Below, piece by piece: positions 17,398 to 26,568 of a DNA stretch of 64,000 bases. The notes under the pieces were generated by a model that had not been told where the DNA came from, did not search any database, and saw only the letters and a program-made list of their open reading frames with translations. Source of the DNA: JAUIIK01 sp963745675 (GTDB lineage: Bacteria; Chloroflexota; Chloroflexia; Thermomicrobiales; CFX8); contig CAVUYM010000018.1 of assembly GCA_963745675.1 (NCBI GenBank), positions 682,001 to 746,000 on the forward strand, in the 5' to 3' direction. Every line of letters begins with the position of its first letter. Position 1 is the stretch's first letter. Made by a program: the position numbers and the translations under genes.

Positions 17398-17785
17398 TTG
17401 ACTCCTACTCGAATGCCGATGACCGGCATTGGAATCCGCGTTTCGATCGTTCAGTTGCTCGCCGCAATCTACTTCATCATAATCATATGACAGTATCTAT
17501 GCCGTCGGCGCGACCCGCTAGCGGCAGCTCTCTCCTGGCGAACGCCCCTATCATCCCTAAAAGATCGCGCAGCCCAGCACCACAGCGCCATCGCAGTCAA
17601 CGGGGCCGCCAACGCCGACGAACCGGCAGCTAACCTGCAACAACTCGACATCGATGGCGACTTCCTCGTCATCCGTGGAGGGCCGGGATTTCGGTTCTCA
17701 CGATTTCCTGGGACCGGCCGGGGTTGCGTTGCGCCCTTGATCTAGAATGGGCCGGTTCATGTTCTCAGGCAGGGAAGGGATGGCC
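17398..17785. other. Intergenic region with a possible gene remnant
   Basis: No complete gene seen. On the plus strand a frame without a good start reads HSAIAVNGAANADEPA and then LQQLDIDGDFLVIRGGPGFR before a stop near 17744. It looks protein-like and has the same high-GC codon use as the genes downstream, so it may be the end of a lost gene. Upstream promoters for the patatin gene must also lie here, but I see no clear hexamers. Confidence 0.35.
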
Positions 17786-18254
17786 ATGACGGTCGAAGGC
17801 ATCTTCACGACAAGCGCGGCGAGCGAACCGATGATCGCCCACGATCCAGATCGAGGCGATCGCAGGCAAGGGGCTGGCAGGCGACCGCTACACGCTCGAG
17901 ACGGGCTTCTATAGCGATGGCCAGGACGGCCGGCAACTGACCCTGATCGAGGCCGAAGATCTCGAACAGCTCAATGCCAGCGGCGTCGAGCTGAGCCAGC
18001 AGGAGTCCCGGCGCAACATCGTCACCCGCGGCGTTGCGTTGCCACCCTTGATTGGGCAGCAATTCTCTGTTGGCAACGTCCTCTGCGAAGGCATCCGGAT
18101 GTGCCCGCCCTGCAACCACCTCGAAGATCTGACCCGTCCCGGTCCACTGCGTGGCCTGGCGCGGTCGGGCGGCATTCGCGCGCACATACTGCGCGGCGGA
18201 ACGATTCAGATTGGTGATGAGATACGCGTCGCCCCGAAGACGACGGAAGCATAG
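17786..18254 (+). pseudogene. MOSC-domain protein (one frameshift near the start)
   Basis: From ATG 17786 (GGGAAGGG 7 bases upstream) the protein reads MTVEGIFTTSAASEPMIA. The frame then slips by one base at CCC near 17840. The rest reads QIEAIAGKGLAGDRY, then LTLIEAEDLEQL, SRRNIVTRGV and CEGIRMCPPCNHLEDLT, ending at 18254. These are the hallmarks of small MOSC proteins, including the single conserved Cys in the MCPPCxxLE segment, which in MOCO sulfurase relatives handles sulfur. Small MOSC proteins are linked to molybdenum-cofactor or sulfur-transfer chemistry; moaA is 10 kb away. Removing one C restores a protein of about 155 residues. The aldolase gene follows 15 bp later. Confidence 0.7.
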
Positions 18255-18269
18255 AAACAGGAGGCGACC

Positions 18270-19097
18270 ATGCTCGCGAACCATGCCCGCAAACGACTGG
18301 AATCTGGTGAACCATCGATCGGAACCTGGCTCTCGATTCCCAGCCCGGAAGCTGCTGGTCTAGTCTCCCGGCTCGGGTTCGACTGGTTGACCGTCGACGC
18401 CGAACACAGCCCGGTCGACATCCTGACGCTGGCGAGAATGTTCAGCGCCATCAGCGCCTTCGGTACTGCTCCGATGGTCCGCATTCCCTGGAACACGCCC
18501 GAGAACTTCAAGCGCGCGCTCGACGCCGGCGCCTGGGGCATCGTCGTTCCGATGGTCAATAGCCGCGAAGAGGCGGAGCGGGCCGTCGAGGCGGCGCGCT
18601 ACCACCCGCTCGGCAACCGCAGCGTCGGCGGCAGCGGCCACGCGATGAGTTTCCGCGCCGAGTCCAGCGACTACTTCGCCCGCGCCAACGACGAGATTCT
18701 GCTCGTGCTCCAGATCGAACATGCCGACGGCGTTGAACATTGCGAGGAGATTCTGAGCGTGCCTGGCGTCGATGCCTGTTTCATCGGGCCGAACGACCTG
18801 GCGGCATCGATGGGGCTGGGACTGGGCACACCGCTTGAAAGCGACAACCCTGACGTCATCGAAGCGATCGACCATGTCCTGAAAACGGCCAAGAAGGTCG
18901 GCGTAGCTCCCGGCATCCACACATCAGGCGTCGAAGGCATCAACATGCGTATCGCGCAGGGCTTCCAGTATCTGGCGCTGGCGTCGGAATCACGCTACAT
19001 GGTCGCCTCGCTGACCGAAGCCCTCAAAGGTGTCAACTGGACAGCCTCCGAACGCGACACGCCCGGCGGCGCAGGCGGCGAGGTCGTGCGCTATTAG
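18270..19097 (+). CDS. HpcH/HpaI-family class II aldolase
   Basis: 275 residues, the normal family length. Family marks: PSIGTWLSIPSPEAAGL, the catalytic region FDWLTVDAEHSP with the conserved His, PMVRIPWNTPENFKRALDAGAWGIVVPMV with the active-site Arg, LVLQIEHADGVEHCEEI with the metal-binding Glu, and ACFIGPNDLAASMG with the metal-binding Asp. These enzymes split 2-keto-3-deoxy sugar acids or 4-hydroxy-2-oxo acids into pyruvate and an aldehyde, using a divalent metal. Which of these substrates is used cannot be read from the sequence. An ideal AGGAGG precedes ATG 18270 by 6 bases. Confidence 0.88.
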   Translation: MLANHARKRLESGEPSIGTWLSIPSPEAAGLVSRLGFDWLTVDAEHSPVDILTLARMFSAISAFGTAPMVRIPWNTPENFKRALDAGAWGIVVPMVNSREEAERAVEAARYHPLGNRSVGGSGHAMSFRAESSDYFARANDEILLVLQIEHADGVEHCEEILSVPGVDACFIGPNDLAASMGLGLGTPLESDNPDVIEAIDHVLKTAKKVGVAPGIHTSGVEGINMRIAQGFQYLALASESRYMVASLTEALKGVNWTASERDTPGGAGGEVVRY

Positions 19098-19133
19098 CCT
19101 GAGGGAGCGTTGCGAAATGCGAGCGGGTAATCG

Positions 19134-20330
19134 TTGAGCGCACCGTCAACACCGATTCGACTGCGTACGCCGTTGCTCCCCCGCTCGCCGGATGAGGGTC
19201 ACCGGGCGGCGACACCGCTCGAACTCTTCTTCGATCTCGTCTTCGTCGTCGCCATCGCACAGGCGTCGAGCAGCTTTCACCATGCCATTGCCGACAACCA
19301 CATCCTGGACGGGGTTACGAGCTTCCTCTTCGTCTTCTTCGCGATCTGGTGGGCCTGGATCAATTTCACCTGGTTTGCGTCGGCCTATGACACCGACGAT
19401 GTCGCCTATCGCCTGATCGTCTTCGTCCAGCTGACCGGCGCGCTGATTCTGGCGGCCGGAGTCACCAGCGCCTTCGACGACAACACCTGGGGTATCCCCA
19501 TCGTCGGGTATGTGGTGATGCGCCTGGCGGGCGTCATCCAGTGGATACGCGTCGCCCTTGCCGATCCCGAGCGCAAACCGGCCGCGCTGCGCTACGCGCT
19601 GGGCATCACCATCGCCCAGGTTGGCTGGTGCCTGATGTACTTCGCGCCGGAACGTCTCTTCTATCCAGGCTTCATCCTGCTGGTGCTCATCGAACTTGCC
19701 ATCCCCATCTGGGCGGAACGGGCTGCACCGACGACCTGGCATGCCGGACACATCGCTGAACGCTACGGTCTCTTCACAATCATCGTTCTCGGCGAGTCGG
19801 TGCTGGCGGCGACCCTCGCCATCGAAAGCACCACGATTGCGACGAATTTCGACTGGGAACTGGCTGGCATCATCGTCGGGGCGCTGCTCATCGTCTTTTC
19901 GATGTGGTGGCTCTACTTCACTCGCAACTCGGAAACGCTGCTCAATACGATGTGGCGCGCTTTCGGTTGGGGTTACGGGCACTACTTCCTCTTCAGCGCC
20001 GCTGCCGCCGTCGGCGCTGGCATCGCGATTTCCGTTGATCAAGCGACGGATCACGCCAAGATCGGCCTGCTCGGAGCCAGCCTCGCTGTCACCATCCCGG
20101 TCGCGATCTTCATCGTCGGCGTCTGGGTGCTGCACTTCCGCTTCTGGGAGACGAACCGCTTCGAACAAGTGCTAGCGCCTCTGTTTGCTCTGGCGATCCT
20201 CTTCACATCCTGGACGAATCTGGCAGTCTTATTAACTGGCATACTCATCGCCGCCCTCGTCGCCATCGAGGTCCTGATCCACACACGTAGCGGCGAAGCG
20301 TTCGAGACTGCATTCGGAAGCGACGCATAA
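19134..20330 (+). CDS. ltrA: Low temperature requirement protein A (LtrA) family membrane protein
   Basis: 398 residues with about eleven or twelve hydrophobic helices. The family signature TPLELFFDLVFVVAIAQ is at residues 27-43, and the conserved RYGLFTIIVLGESVLA lies in the middle. LtrA was first seen as needed for growth of Listeria at low temperature; its transport or enzymatic activity is unknown. The start is TTG 19134, as no ATG precedes the signature; the ribosome binding site is weak. It follows the aldolase by 36 bp. Confidence 0.85.
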   Translation: MSAPSTPIRLRTPLLPRSPDEGHRAATPLELFFDLVFVVAIAQASSSFHHAIADNHILDGVTSFLFVFFAIWWAWINFTWFASAYDTDDVAYRLIVFVQLTGALILAAGVTSAFDDNTWGIPIVGYVVMRLAGVIQWIRVALADPERKPAALRYALGITIAQVGWCLMYFAPERLFYPGFILLVLIELAIPIWAERAAPTTWHAGHIAERYGLFTIIVLGESVLAATLAIESTTIATNFDWELAGIIVGALLIVFSMWWLYFTRNSETLLNTMWRAFGWGYGHYFLFSAAAAVGAGIAISVDQATDHAKIGLLGASLAVTIPVAIFIVGVWVLHFRFWETNRFEQVLAPLFALAILFTSWTNLAVLLTGILIAALVAIEVLIHTRSGEAFETAFGSDA

Positions 20331-20383
20331 ATCTCAGTTGACCCGGGTGATTATTCGCTCCATAGAGACGGGACCAGCCCAGT

Positions 20384-21310
20384 ATGGCCGGCGGCAGTGA
20401 ACGCGTTGTCTATGCCAATCTGGCGGCGAACTTCGGGATAACGATCGCCAAGCTCGCAGTCGGTCTGACGACGCGCAGTACGGCAATGCTTGCCGAAGCG
20501 GCGCACTCCTTCGCCGACATGATCAACCAGATCTTCCTGCTGGTCAGCATCCATCTCAGCGACAATCCAGCCGACGAGAGCCACCCTTATGGCTATGGCA
20601 AAGAGCGCTTCTTCTGGGCCTTCCTGGCGGCTATCTTCATCTTCGTGGCCGGGTCCTTCTTCTCGCTCTACCAGGGTATCGACCGGCTGCTCAACCCGCA
20701 CGTTCACGAAGGCGCATTCTGGCCGAGCTACCTCGTCCTGACGGTCGCGTTCGTCTTTGACGGTTCTGTATTGGTCATCGCGATACGCGAGGTGCAGCAT
20801 CGCGCCAGGGAACAGGGCGTCAAGTTCCTCGATGTGCTGCGCACCAGCTCCGACGTGACCCTCAAGACATCGATGTACGAAGACTTCGCCGCAACCGTTG
20901 GCGTCGTCATCGCTGTCATCGGTCTGGCGCTGGTCCAGATCACCGGCAGCGTTAGCTACGACGCCATCGCCTCGATCTCGATTGGCGTCGTCCTCATGGC
21001 GGTCGCGATCATGCTCGGGCGAGAGACAAGAGCGCTCCTTCTCGGCGCATCCGCCGAGCCCCGCGTCGATGCCGCGATCCGCGCAGAATTGGAGCGCCAC
21101 CCGGAGATTGAAGGCATCATCGAGCTACTCACAATGCAACTGGGCTACAACAGCGTCCTGGTAACCGGGCGCGTCAACGTGAAAGATGATCTCAGCGCCA
21201 GCGAGGTCGAGGCGATGCTGACACGCCTCGACGATAGCATCAAGAAAGCTGTGCCGTCGGTACGCAATATCTATCTGGAGCCGCGAGCTGGCGGCTCCGA
21301 GTCGAATTAG
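20384..21310 (+). CDS. Cation diffusion facilitator (CDF) metal efflux transporter
   Basis: 308 residues. The first metal site in TM2 reads LAEAAHSFADMINQ (H and D spaced four apart, residues 41-45). It is followed by the cytoplasmic HPYGYGKERFF signature and six membrane helices. The second half-site in TM5 reads TSMYEDFAATVG, where most Zn transporters have HxxxD; the E-D pair resembles some Mn/Fe-type or unassigned CDFs. The C-terminal domain from about residue 215 is the usual regulatory ferredoxin-like fold. Metal specificity is not certain. Confidence 0.87.
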   Translation: MAGGSERVVYANLAANFGITIAKLAVGLTTRSTAMLAEAAHSFADMINQIFLLVSIHLSDNPADESHPYGYGKERFFWAFLAAIFIFVAGSFFSLYQGIDRLLNPHVHEGAFWPSYLVLTVAFVFDGSVLVIAIREVQHRAREQGVKFLDVLRTSSDVTLKTSMYEDFAATVGVVIAVIGLALVQITGSVSYDAIASISIGVVLMAVAIMLGRETRALLLGASAEPRVDAAIRAELERHPEIEGIIELLTMQLGYNSVLVTGRVNVKDDLSASEVEAMLTRLDDSIKKAVPSVRNIYLEPRAGGSESN

Positions 21311-21326
21311 TTTAGGGGAGTATCAC

Positions 21327-22099
21327 TTGCGCATAGGAATTCAGATACAGCCGCAACACGCCGACTATCCGGATCTGCGGGAAGCGGCGAAACGACTCGA
21401 CGGGATGGGCGTCGACGTGATCTACGTCTGGGACCACTTCTACCCCCTCTGGGGCGATCAGAGCGAGCAAGCACTTCGAGTGCTGGACAACGCTTGCGTC
21501 GCTGGCCGAAGTCACCGAACAGGCTCAGATCGGCGCGCTCGTCAGCGCCAACAGCTACCGCAATCCCACATCTCTTTGCCGATATGGCCCGCACCGTCGA
21601 CCACATCTCGGGCGGGCGGCTAATCCTCGGCATCGGCGCTGGCTGGGCGAAGATCGACTACGACGAGTATGGCTACGAGTTCGGGACAGCCGGGAGCCGC
21701 CTGCGCGATCTGCGCCGCGATCTGCCGATCATCCGGGAGCGGCTCGGGAAACTCAACCCTCCGCCACTGGGCGCCATGCCGATCCTGATCGGTGGCGGTG
21801 GCGAACGGGTGACGCTACGCATCGTCGCCGAACATGCCGACATCTGGCACGGCTTCGGCGATCCCGAGACGATCATCCGCAAATCGGGCATCCTCGACGA
21901 CTGGTGTGCAGAGGTTGGACGCGATCCGGCCGAGATCGAACGCTCGGTCGGCATCTCCGACCCGCAGGATTTCGAAGCTGGCGACGCCTACGCCGCAGCA
22001 GGCGTCAAGCAACTCACCTTCGGCGTCAGCGGCCCCGACTACGACCTCTCCAACGTCCAGCCCTGGCTCGACTGGAGAGACCGCCTAAATAGCGACTAG
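21327..22099 (+). pseudogene. LLM-class F420-dependent oxidoreductase (two frameshifts)
   Basis: Starts at 21327 with TAGGGGAG upstream. The first frame gives MRIGIQIQPQHADYPDL and VDVIYVWDHFYPLWGDQSE. After a slip near 21465 the sense frame reads SKHFECWTTLASLAEVTEQ and then QIGALVSANSYRNP. After another near 21565 it reads HLFADMARTVDHISGGRLILGIGAGW and continues to the stop at 22099. All are classic motifs of luciferase-like monooxygenases that use cofactor F420. The enzyme would be a TIM barrel reducing or oxidising an unknown small molecule. Both breaks fall between strongly conserved segments, so the gene was intact recently or is intact in the real genome. Confidence 0.75.
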
Positions 22100-22919
22100 A
22101 CGGAATGCCACTTAGTCGATTCCCGGGAGATATTCGAACTCCCTGGTACAGGCGATGCTGGTCATCGTCCAGATCAACCTATGCGAACGTTTGAAGGCGA
22201 GGGCACTTGTTCCACCAAACTGAACATAGGTCGCCGTTTCCGCCCCGAAATGAAGCAAAAAGCATCATTCCGAGCTTGTCGAGAAATCCAACTTGCCTCT
22301 CAATTGAAAGTCAGATACTGGGATAGCGAGTTGTCGCCTTTTCACGACCGACGGAATATGTCAGCGGATCGAAACGAGTCGATTATCCAGGCTCAGGACG
22401 ATTGAGATCCCACGCACTCAGAGGGTGCCCACTTTGAATGACGCCCGATGGACGTCTCATCAAGTACGTAACAGCACTTTCCCCGGAGTTTGGCGGATCT
22501 ATAGAAGTCGAAGTTTTTCCCAATGAAATGGCAAGAGCTGTTCTTGCCCAGCTGAATTCCGTTTCGCAACGTGCACTGTATAGAGAAATCGCTGCCAGAG
22601 TATTATCGAGGAAAAGGAATAGGCCCCAACGAGCCTGGGCGGAACGCGGCGTTACGTCAGAGGGAGCGAGATCGCAAACCAGATCCGGAGATCCGGTGAA
22701 GGATGCGGCTCGCATCTGCGGGATGAGATCACCCTCAATCCCTACCGGGAGACCGTTTGGAGTCCGCAACCGCCAACTCCGAAGAGCGAGGCGGAGACGA
22801 ATGTACCAGCGGGAAGTCATCCGGTTGAAGCACGCTACCGGAGTAGTTTGCTTCGAAACGCCGGTCCGATACAACTCATCGGGACCGTACATACATAGTA
22901 ACCGTACATTGCCTGGATG
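22100..22919. other. 820-bp region without a recognisable gene
   Basis: Frames of about 165-170 codons exist on both strands over 22383-22944, but neither shows a family motif. The plus-strand frame is very Arg-rich in its second half and has no clear ribosome binding site, so I do not call either. A tandem GTACAT-containing element near the right edge is listed separately. Confidence 0.4.
22884..22909. repeat. Direct repeat ACCGTACAT x2, possible operator
   Basis: The nonamer ACCGTACAT occurs at 22884-22892 and again at 22901-22909, 17 bp apart, with ACATAGTA between. It lies just beyond the 3' end of the sigma factor gene. It resembles in content the GTACGTAC repeats at 28066, so both may be binding sites of one regulator, though this is only a visual similarity. 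Confidence 0.35.
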
Positions 22920-24171
22920 TCAAGCATTTCCTGGAGGAATCTGAAAAATTAGCTCGTTGCTTCCATAACGAGCCAACCGGCGATCCAGCAACTGACGCTC
23001 TGGCGTCGACTGGACGAGTGACCGCGCGCGCTCATAGCTCCGGACTGCCCGAGATCGGTCGCCACTCCTGGCAGCCAGTTCGCCGACGGTGGCATGAAAG
23101 AGCGCGTAGTCATCGAGAACATGCCGTAGCAGGATCTCATCAAGAAGTTCGAGCCCTGCCGATGGCCCATAGACCATCGAATAGGCCACCGCGCGGTTGA
23201 GTGCTACAACCGACGAGCTATCGATTTCGACGAGCGCGTCGTAATGACTGAGAATCGAATGCCAATCCGTCTCAGCGTAGCTCGGAGCGATGCAATGCAA
23301 GGAAGCGATCCCAGCCTGAAGATGATACGAGGTTAATTTCTCGCCACGCGCCGAATCGTTAAGCAATTCAAGCCCAGCGTCGATGAGCGTCTGGTCCCAT
23401 TGGCTCGCGCTCCTGATGCTCCAACGTCACGATAGCCCCGCTTTGATCGACCCGCCCTGAAATGCGCGCGGATTGCAGCAACATCAGAGCCAGCAGCGCG
23501 TCGACATCGGGGCGGTCAATCGCGTCCCATTCCGCAACCAGGCGGGTTAGCCTGATCGCTTCCTCGCAGACTTCGCGTGAAACATGGCGTTCGCCGAAGG
23601 TCAGCGCGTAGCCTTCATTGAATAGCAGATAGAGCGCGGCCAGCAGCGCAGCGATGCGCTCGTCCGAGTTCCAGGCATCGGCAACATCGTCATTGTCTGA
23701 AGCCGCAAGCGCCAAACGCCCCCGTCGCAAACGTTGATAGATCGTCGCATCGCTGGTCACAAATGCGCCGGCGATTTCAGGCACGCTGAAGCCGGCAACA
23801 AGATTCAGAATAAGCGCCACTTGACCGACCGGTGCAACCGCCGGATGACAACAGAAGAGCATCATTGCGAGCACGTCGTCGTCAGGATTTGCTGCGATGC
23901 GTTCAAACGAATCGTCCCAGATCTGCTTGCGTCCTTCGCGGCGAAGAACGTCGAGCGCGTGGTTGAAGGCGACACGGCGCAGCCACGCTTCCGGGTAGTT
24001 TGGCGCTCCCCGGTACGGCCAGGAACGGAGCGCCTTGATAAGCGCTTCCTGGAAAGCATCCTCCGCCAGTTCAAGATGCTGCGGGCCAAGCTTCTGAACC
24101 AGCGAAGCGACCACCCGCCCGGCAGAATGCCGGAACAGGTGGTCGACGATCGAGGCGACGTTTTGACTCAC
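22920..24171 (-). pseudogene. ECF RNA polymerase sigma factor with C-terminal extension (ECF42-like), one frameshift
   Basis: The GTG start at 24171 overlaps the stop of the DGPF gene (GTGA), which indicates translational coupling. Region 2 reads HLELAEDAFQEALIKALRSWPYRGAPNYPEAWLRRVAFNHALD, and region 4 reads LVAGFSVPEIAGAFVTSDATIYQRL. The long extension begins LLAALYLLFNEGYALTFG and continues through a helical TPR-like part (VALNRAVAYSMVYGP, LFHATVGELAARSGD). This composition and the DGPF neighbour are those of the ECF42 group, where the extension is needed for activity. One extra base near 23400 breaks the frame between LEHQER and SQWDQTLIDAGLELLNDSARGEKL. The complete product would be about 417 aa. 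Confidence 0.8.
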
Positions 24172-24515
24172 GAATGGTCGACGATTGTGCGCAATTCGAC
24201 TGCGCCGCCAAACTGGAGCACTGGACACTCGCTGGCAATTGCGAGGGCTTCCTGCTCGTCCTGTGCCGAGATATGGTAATAACCGCCGATCGCTTCCTTC
24301 GTCTCGGCAAATGGGCCGTCAATGATTATCTCGCCGCCGCGGGAACGAAGTACATTGCCCCCGGCGGCCAGTTCGTTTGCGCCGAGATTCTGGCCGGAGG
24401 CGCGTAGCTTCTGCGACCAGTCGATGTACTTCTGAATGCGCTGCTGCGCCTGCTCGGCTGAGAGCTCGCTCGCATTGTCATCCCCGCCTCGAATCAGCAA
24501 CATGAACTCGGCCAT
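24168..24515 (-). CDS. YCII/DGPF-domain protein, partner of the ECF sigma factor
   Basis: 115 residues from ATG 24515, with GGAAAGGA 7 bases upstream. The frame is open further, but the upstream part does not match the family. It begins MAEFMLLIRGG and contains the name-giving GGEIIIDGPFAETKEAIGGYY, followed by EALAIASECPV. DGPF proteins are small dimeric barrel proteins regularly found beside ECF42 sigma factors; their biochemical role is unclear. The stop codon overlaps the sigma factor start. Confidence 0.85.
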   Translation of the reverse strand: MAEFMLLIRGGDDNASELSAEQAQQRIQKYIDWSQKLRASGQNLGANELAAGGNVLRSRGGEIIIDGPFAETKEAIGGYYHISAQDEQEALAIASECPVLQFGGAVELRTIVDHS

Positions 24516-24655
24516 TGCGCGATCCTTTCCAATCGATTCGCGTTGTTCCTCTATTGTGGACGAATAAGCGAGGCGATTTTCGACACCGGCGACAAGATGG
24601 GCACCACAACGTATGATCCTGGCTGAGATTGGCATGTCATTGGCAGCGGGGTGCG

Positions 24656-26557
24656 ATGAGGAGAGTCGATAGCTGGGTTCGACCGGAAGGGTTGAACGCC
24701 GCTCTATTCGCAATCGCGACGACATTGATGCTCCAGTCAACACGCGCATTCGTCAGCTACCTCGTCTTCGTCGTCGATCAGAGTCATCGTACGGCCATCG
24801 CAACCGTAGCCATCGTTGTCTTCGCTTTTCCCGTCGTGACCTGGCTGCTGGCACGCGCAGTCGGGACTTCCCGCTTGCTGGCTGCTGCGGTGCTACTCCT
24901 TGCGGTCTCGCGCTTCGGACTGCAAGTGCTCGAGCAACCATCCGTCAGGCTTGTCACCAGTGGCCTGACGGTAATCACATGGGGACTAATGACCGTCTTG
25001 ATGGTCGCTGCACACCGCCGCTCCGTTGCCGTAGGTCTCATCCTCGGCTTCGGTCTGGACCTTGCGCTCCGCACCGCGCGCGGATCTCTGGACATTCTCT
25101 GGATGCCCGGACTAGCGCAGACCGCTGCAGTTGATCGTTCTCGTCGCGCTCCTCGTCTTGCTCTGGTGGGGTACGCGCGCAGCATTGCCAGAGATGGCAG
25201 CCAGCTGGCGCTCCGCGGGCGCGCTAATCATCATCGGTCCGGCAATCGCATTGTTCCACCTCGTCACTGGCAATATTGCCTTCGTTTCGACACACACGGG
25301 GCTATCCGCCAGCGGGTCAAGTGGGCTGCTTGCGAGTGCCATGATACTTGGCGTCCTGATTGCGGTTCTGCGTCTGCTCGCGATCAGCATGGGGGCAGGT
25401 GGTGGAACACTGGTCGGGCGCTTCATCCTCTTCGACACGGTCATCGGTGCTGTGGCATTGAGTTTTGCCTGGAACGGCGCGGAGTTGGCCCTGCTGGGCG
25501 CCTTCATCTCAACGCTAACGGTGACGGAGCTTGTGCTTTTCGCCCTCGCCGCGAGTGAGCACCGGCGATGGTGGAAACCTGATGCCAGTCTCGCTTCTGA
25601 CGGCGGCCGGACTACTGTTGCAATTTGTCGTGCTCTTCCTCTACTACACATCGACCGGTTCCGGGACGATGCTGGCCGTTGCCTGGGTTGGCCTCATCGC
25701 CGGAACAGTCGTCTCCGCTATCAGCCTTACCGGTTCATTACAATCTGCGCCGCTGAACGCCAGAGCCTATGTCGCGCCAGCTGTCATCATCGCGCTATTG
25801 TTGGCGGGATCCTTCACCTGGTCCATGTCGAACCGGGAAAATCTTGTGGCGCGGGCCGAGGCCGGTGATTCGATCGTCGTCATCACCTACAACACACAAA
25901 CAGGGTTCTCGCGCGACAACTACTGGGATCTGGAGGCGACGGCCAGCGTGATTGAAGCGTCTGGCGCGGATATCGTCTTCCTCCAGGAAGTTAGCCGCGG
26001 ATGGCTCGTCACATCCGGCAACGATCAGCTGGCCTGGCTCAGTCGCAGGCTCGACATGCCCTACGCCTGGGGACCAGCCTCCTCCGACGATCTCTGGGGC
26101 AACGCCGTCCTGAGCCGCTTCCCAATAACGGCTGAAACCCTGGTCAGATACGACTCAACCGAAAATCTCAAACGCTCCGCTCTCATCGTTGAGCTGGACA
26201 TCGGAAGAGATCGAACGCTTACTGCTATTTCAACCCACCTCGACAATCCCGAGGAAACCAGCCAGGCGCGCTCGGAGCAGGTAGAGCAGCTGATTGGACT
26301 GTTGACACTCGAATATCCAACGATTCTCGCCGGGGATTTCAATATGTCGCCGGATGATCCGCTCATTCAGGAGATTGTCAACGCCGGACTCGTTGACGCC
26401 GGCGAAGCAGGAGGAGCGAACGAGGGCACGTCTCAAGATGACCGTCGAATCGACTACGTATTCGTGCGACCTGATCTGATCGGTCGTGGATGCAGCAGTC
26501 ATAGATAGCGCTGCCTCGGACCACCGCCCGGTCCGCGTCACTCTTGAATTGCCGTAG
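24656..26557 (+). pseudogene. Membrane-anchored endonuclease/exonuclease/phosphatase (EEP) protein, three frameshifts
   Basis: Four reading-frame segments make one protein of about 630 residues. The first segment is 24656 to about 25125 (MRRVDSWVRPEGLNAALFAIATT). The second, to about 25560, starts LIVLVALLVLLWWGTRAALPEMAASWRSAG. The third, to about 26490, holds more helices and then the catalytic domain. The last, VVDAAVIDSAASDHRPVRVTLELP, stops at 26557. About ten membrane helices precede the EEP domain. Its metal and catalytic motifs are present: VITYNTQTG, FLQEVSRG, GDFNMSPDD, RRIDYVF and SDHRPV. The fold cleaves phosphoesters in nucleic acids, sphingolipids or inositides; a membrane-embedded form suggests a lipid or extracellular substrate. 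The start is uncertain (TTG 24629 is also in frame). Confidence 0.75.
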
Positions 26558-26568
26558 AGGCGGGAGGT

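Noticed and set aside
17805..18284. 159-codon minus-strand frame opposite the MOSC gene
   Set aside because: The plus strand shows MOSC motifs when one base is removed; the minus frame has none.
19146..20168. 340-codon minus-strand frame across the ltrA gene
   Set aside because: It is extremely rich in Asp, Glu, Arg and Gly, as expected from the complement of a high-GC membrane protein gene; the LtrA signature is on the plus strand.
20351..21100. 249-codon minus-strand frame over the CDF transporter
   Set aside because: Same reason: a shadow of the plus-strand gene, which has HSFAD and HPYGYGKER motifs.
22383..22944. Overlapping frames of about 168 codons on both strands
   Set aside because: Neither has motifs, a good ribosome binding site or protein-like composition; left as an unassigned region.
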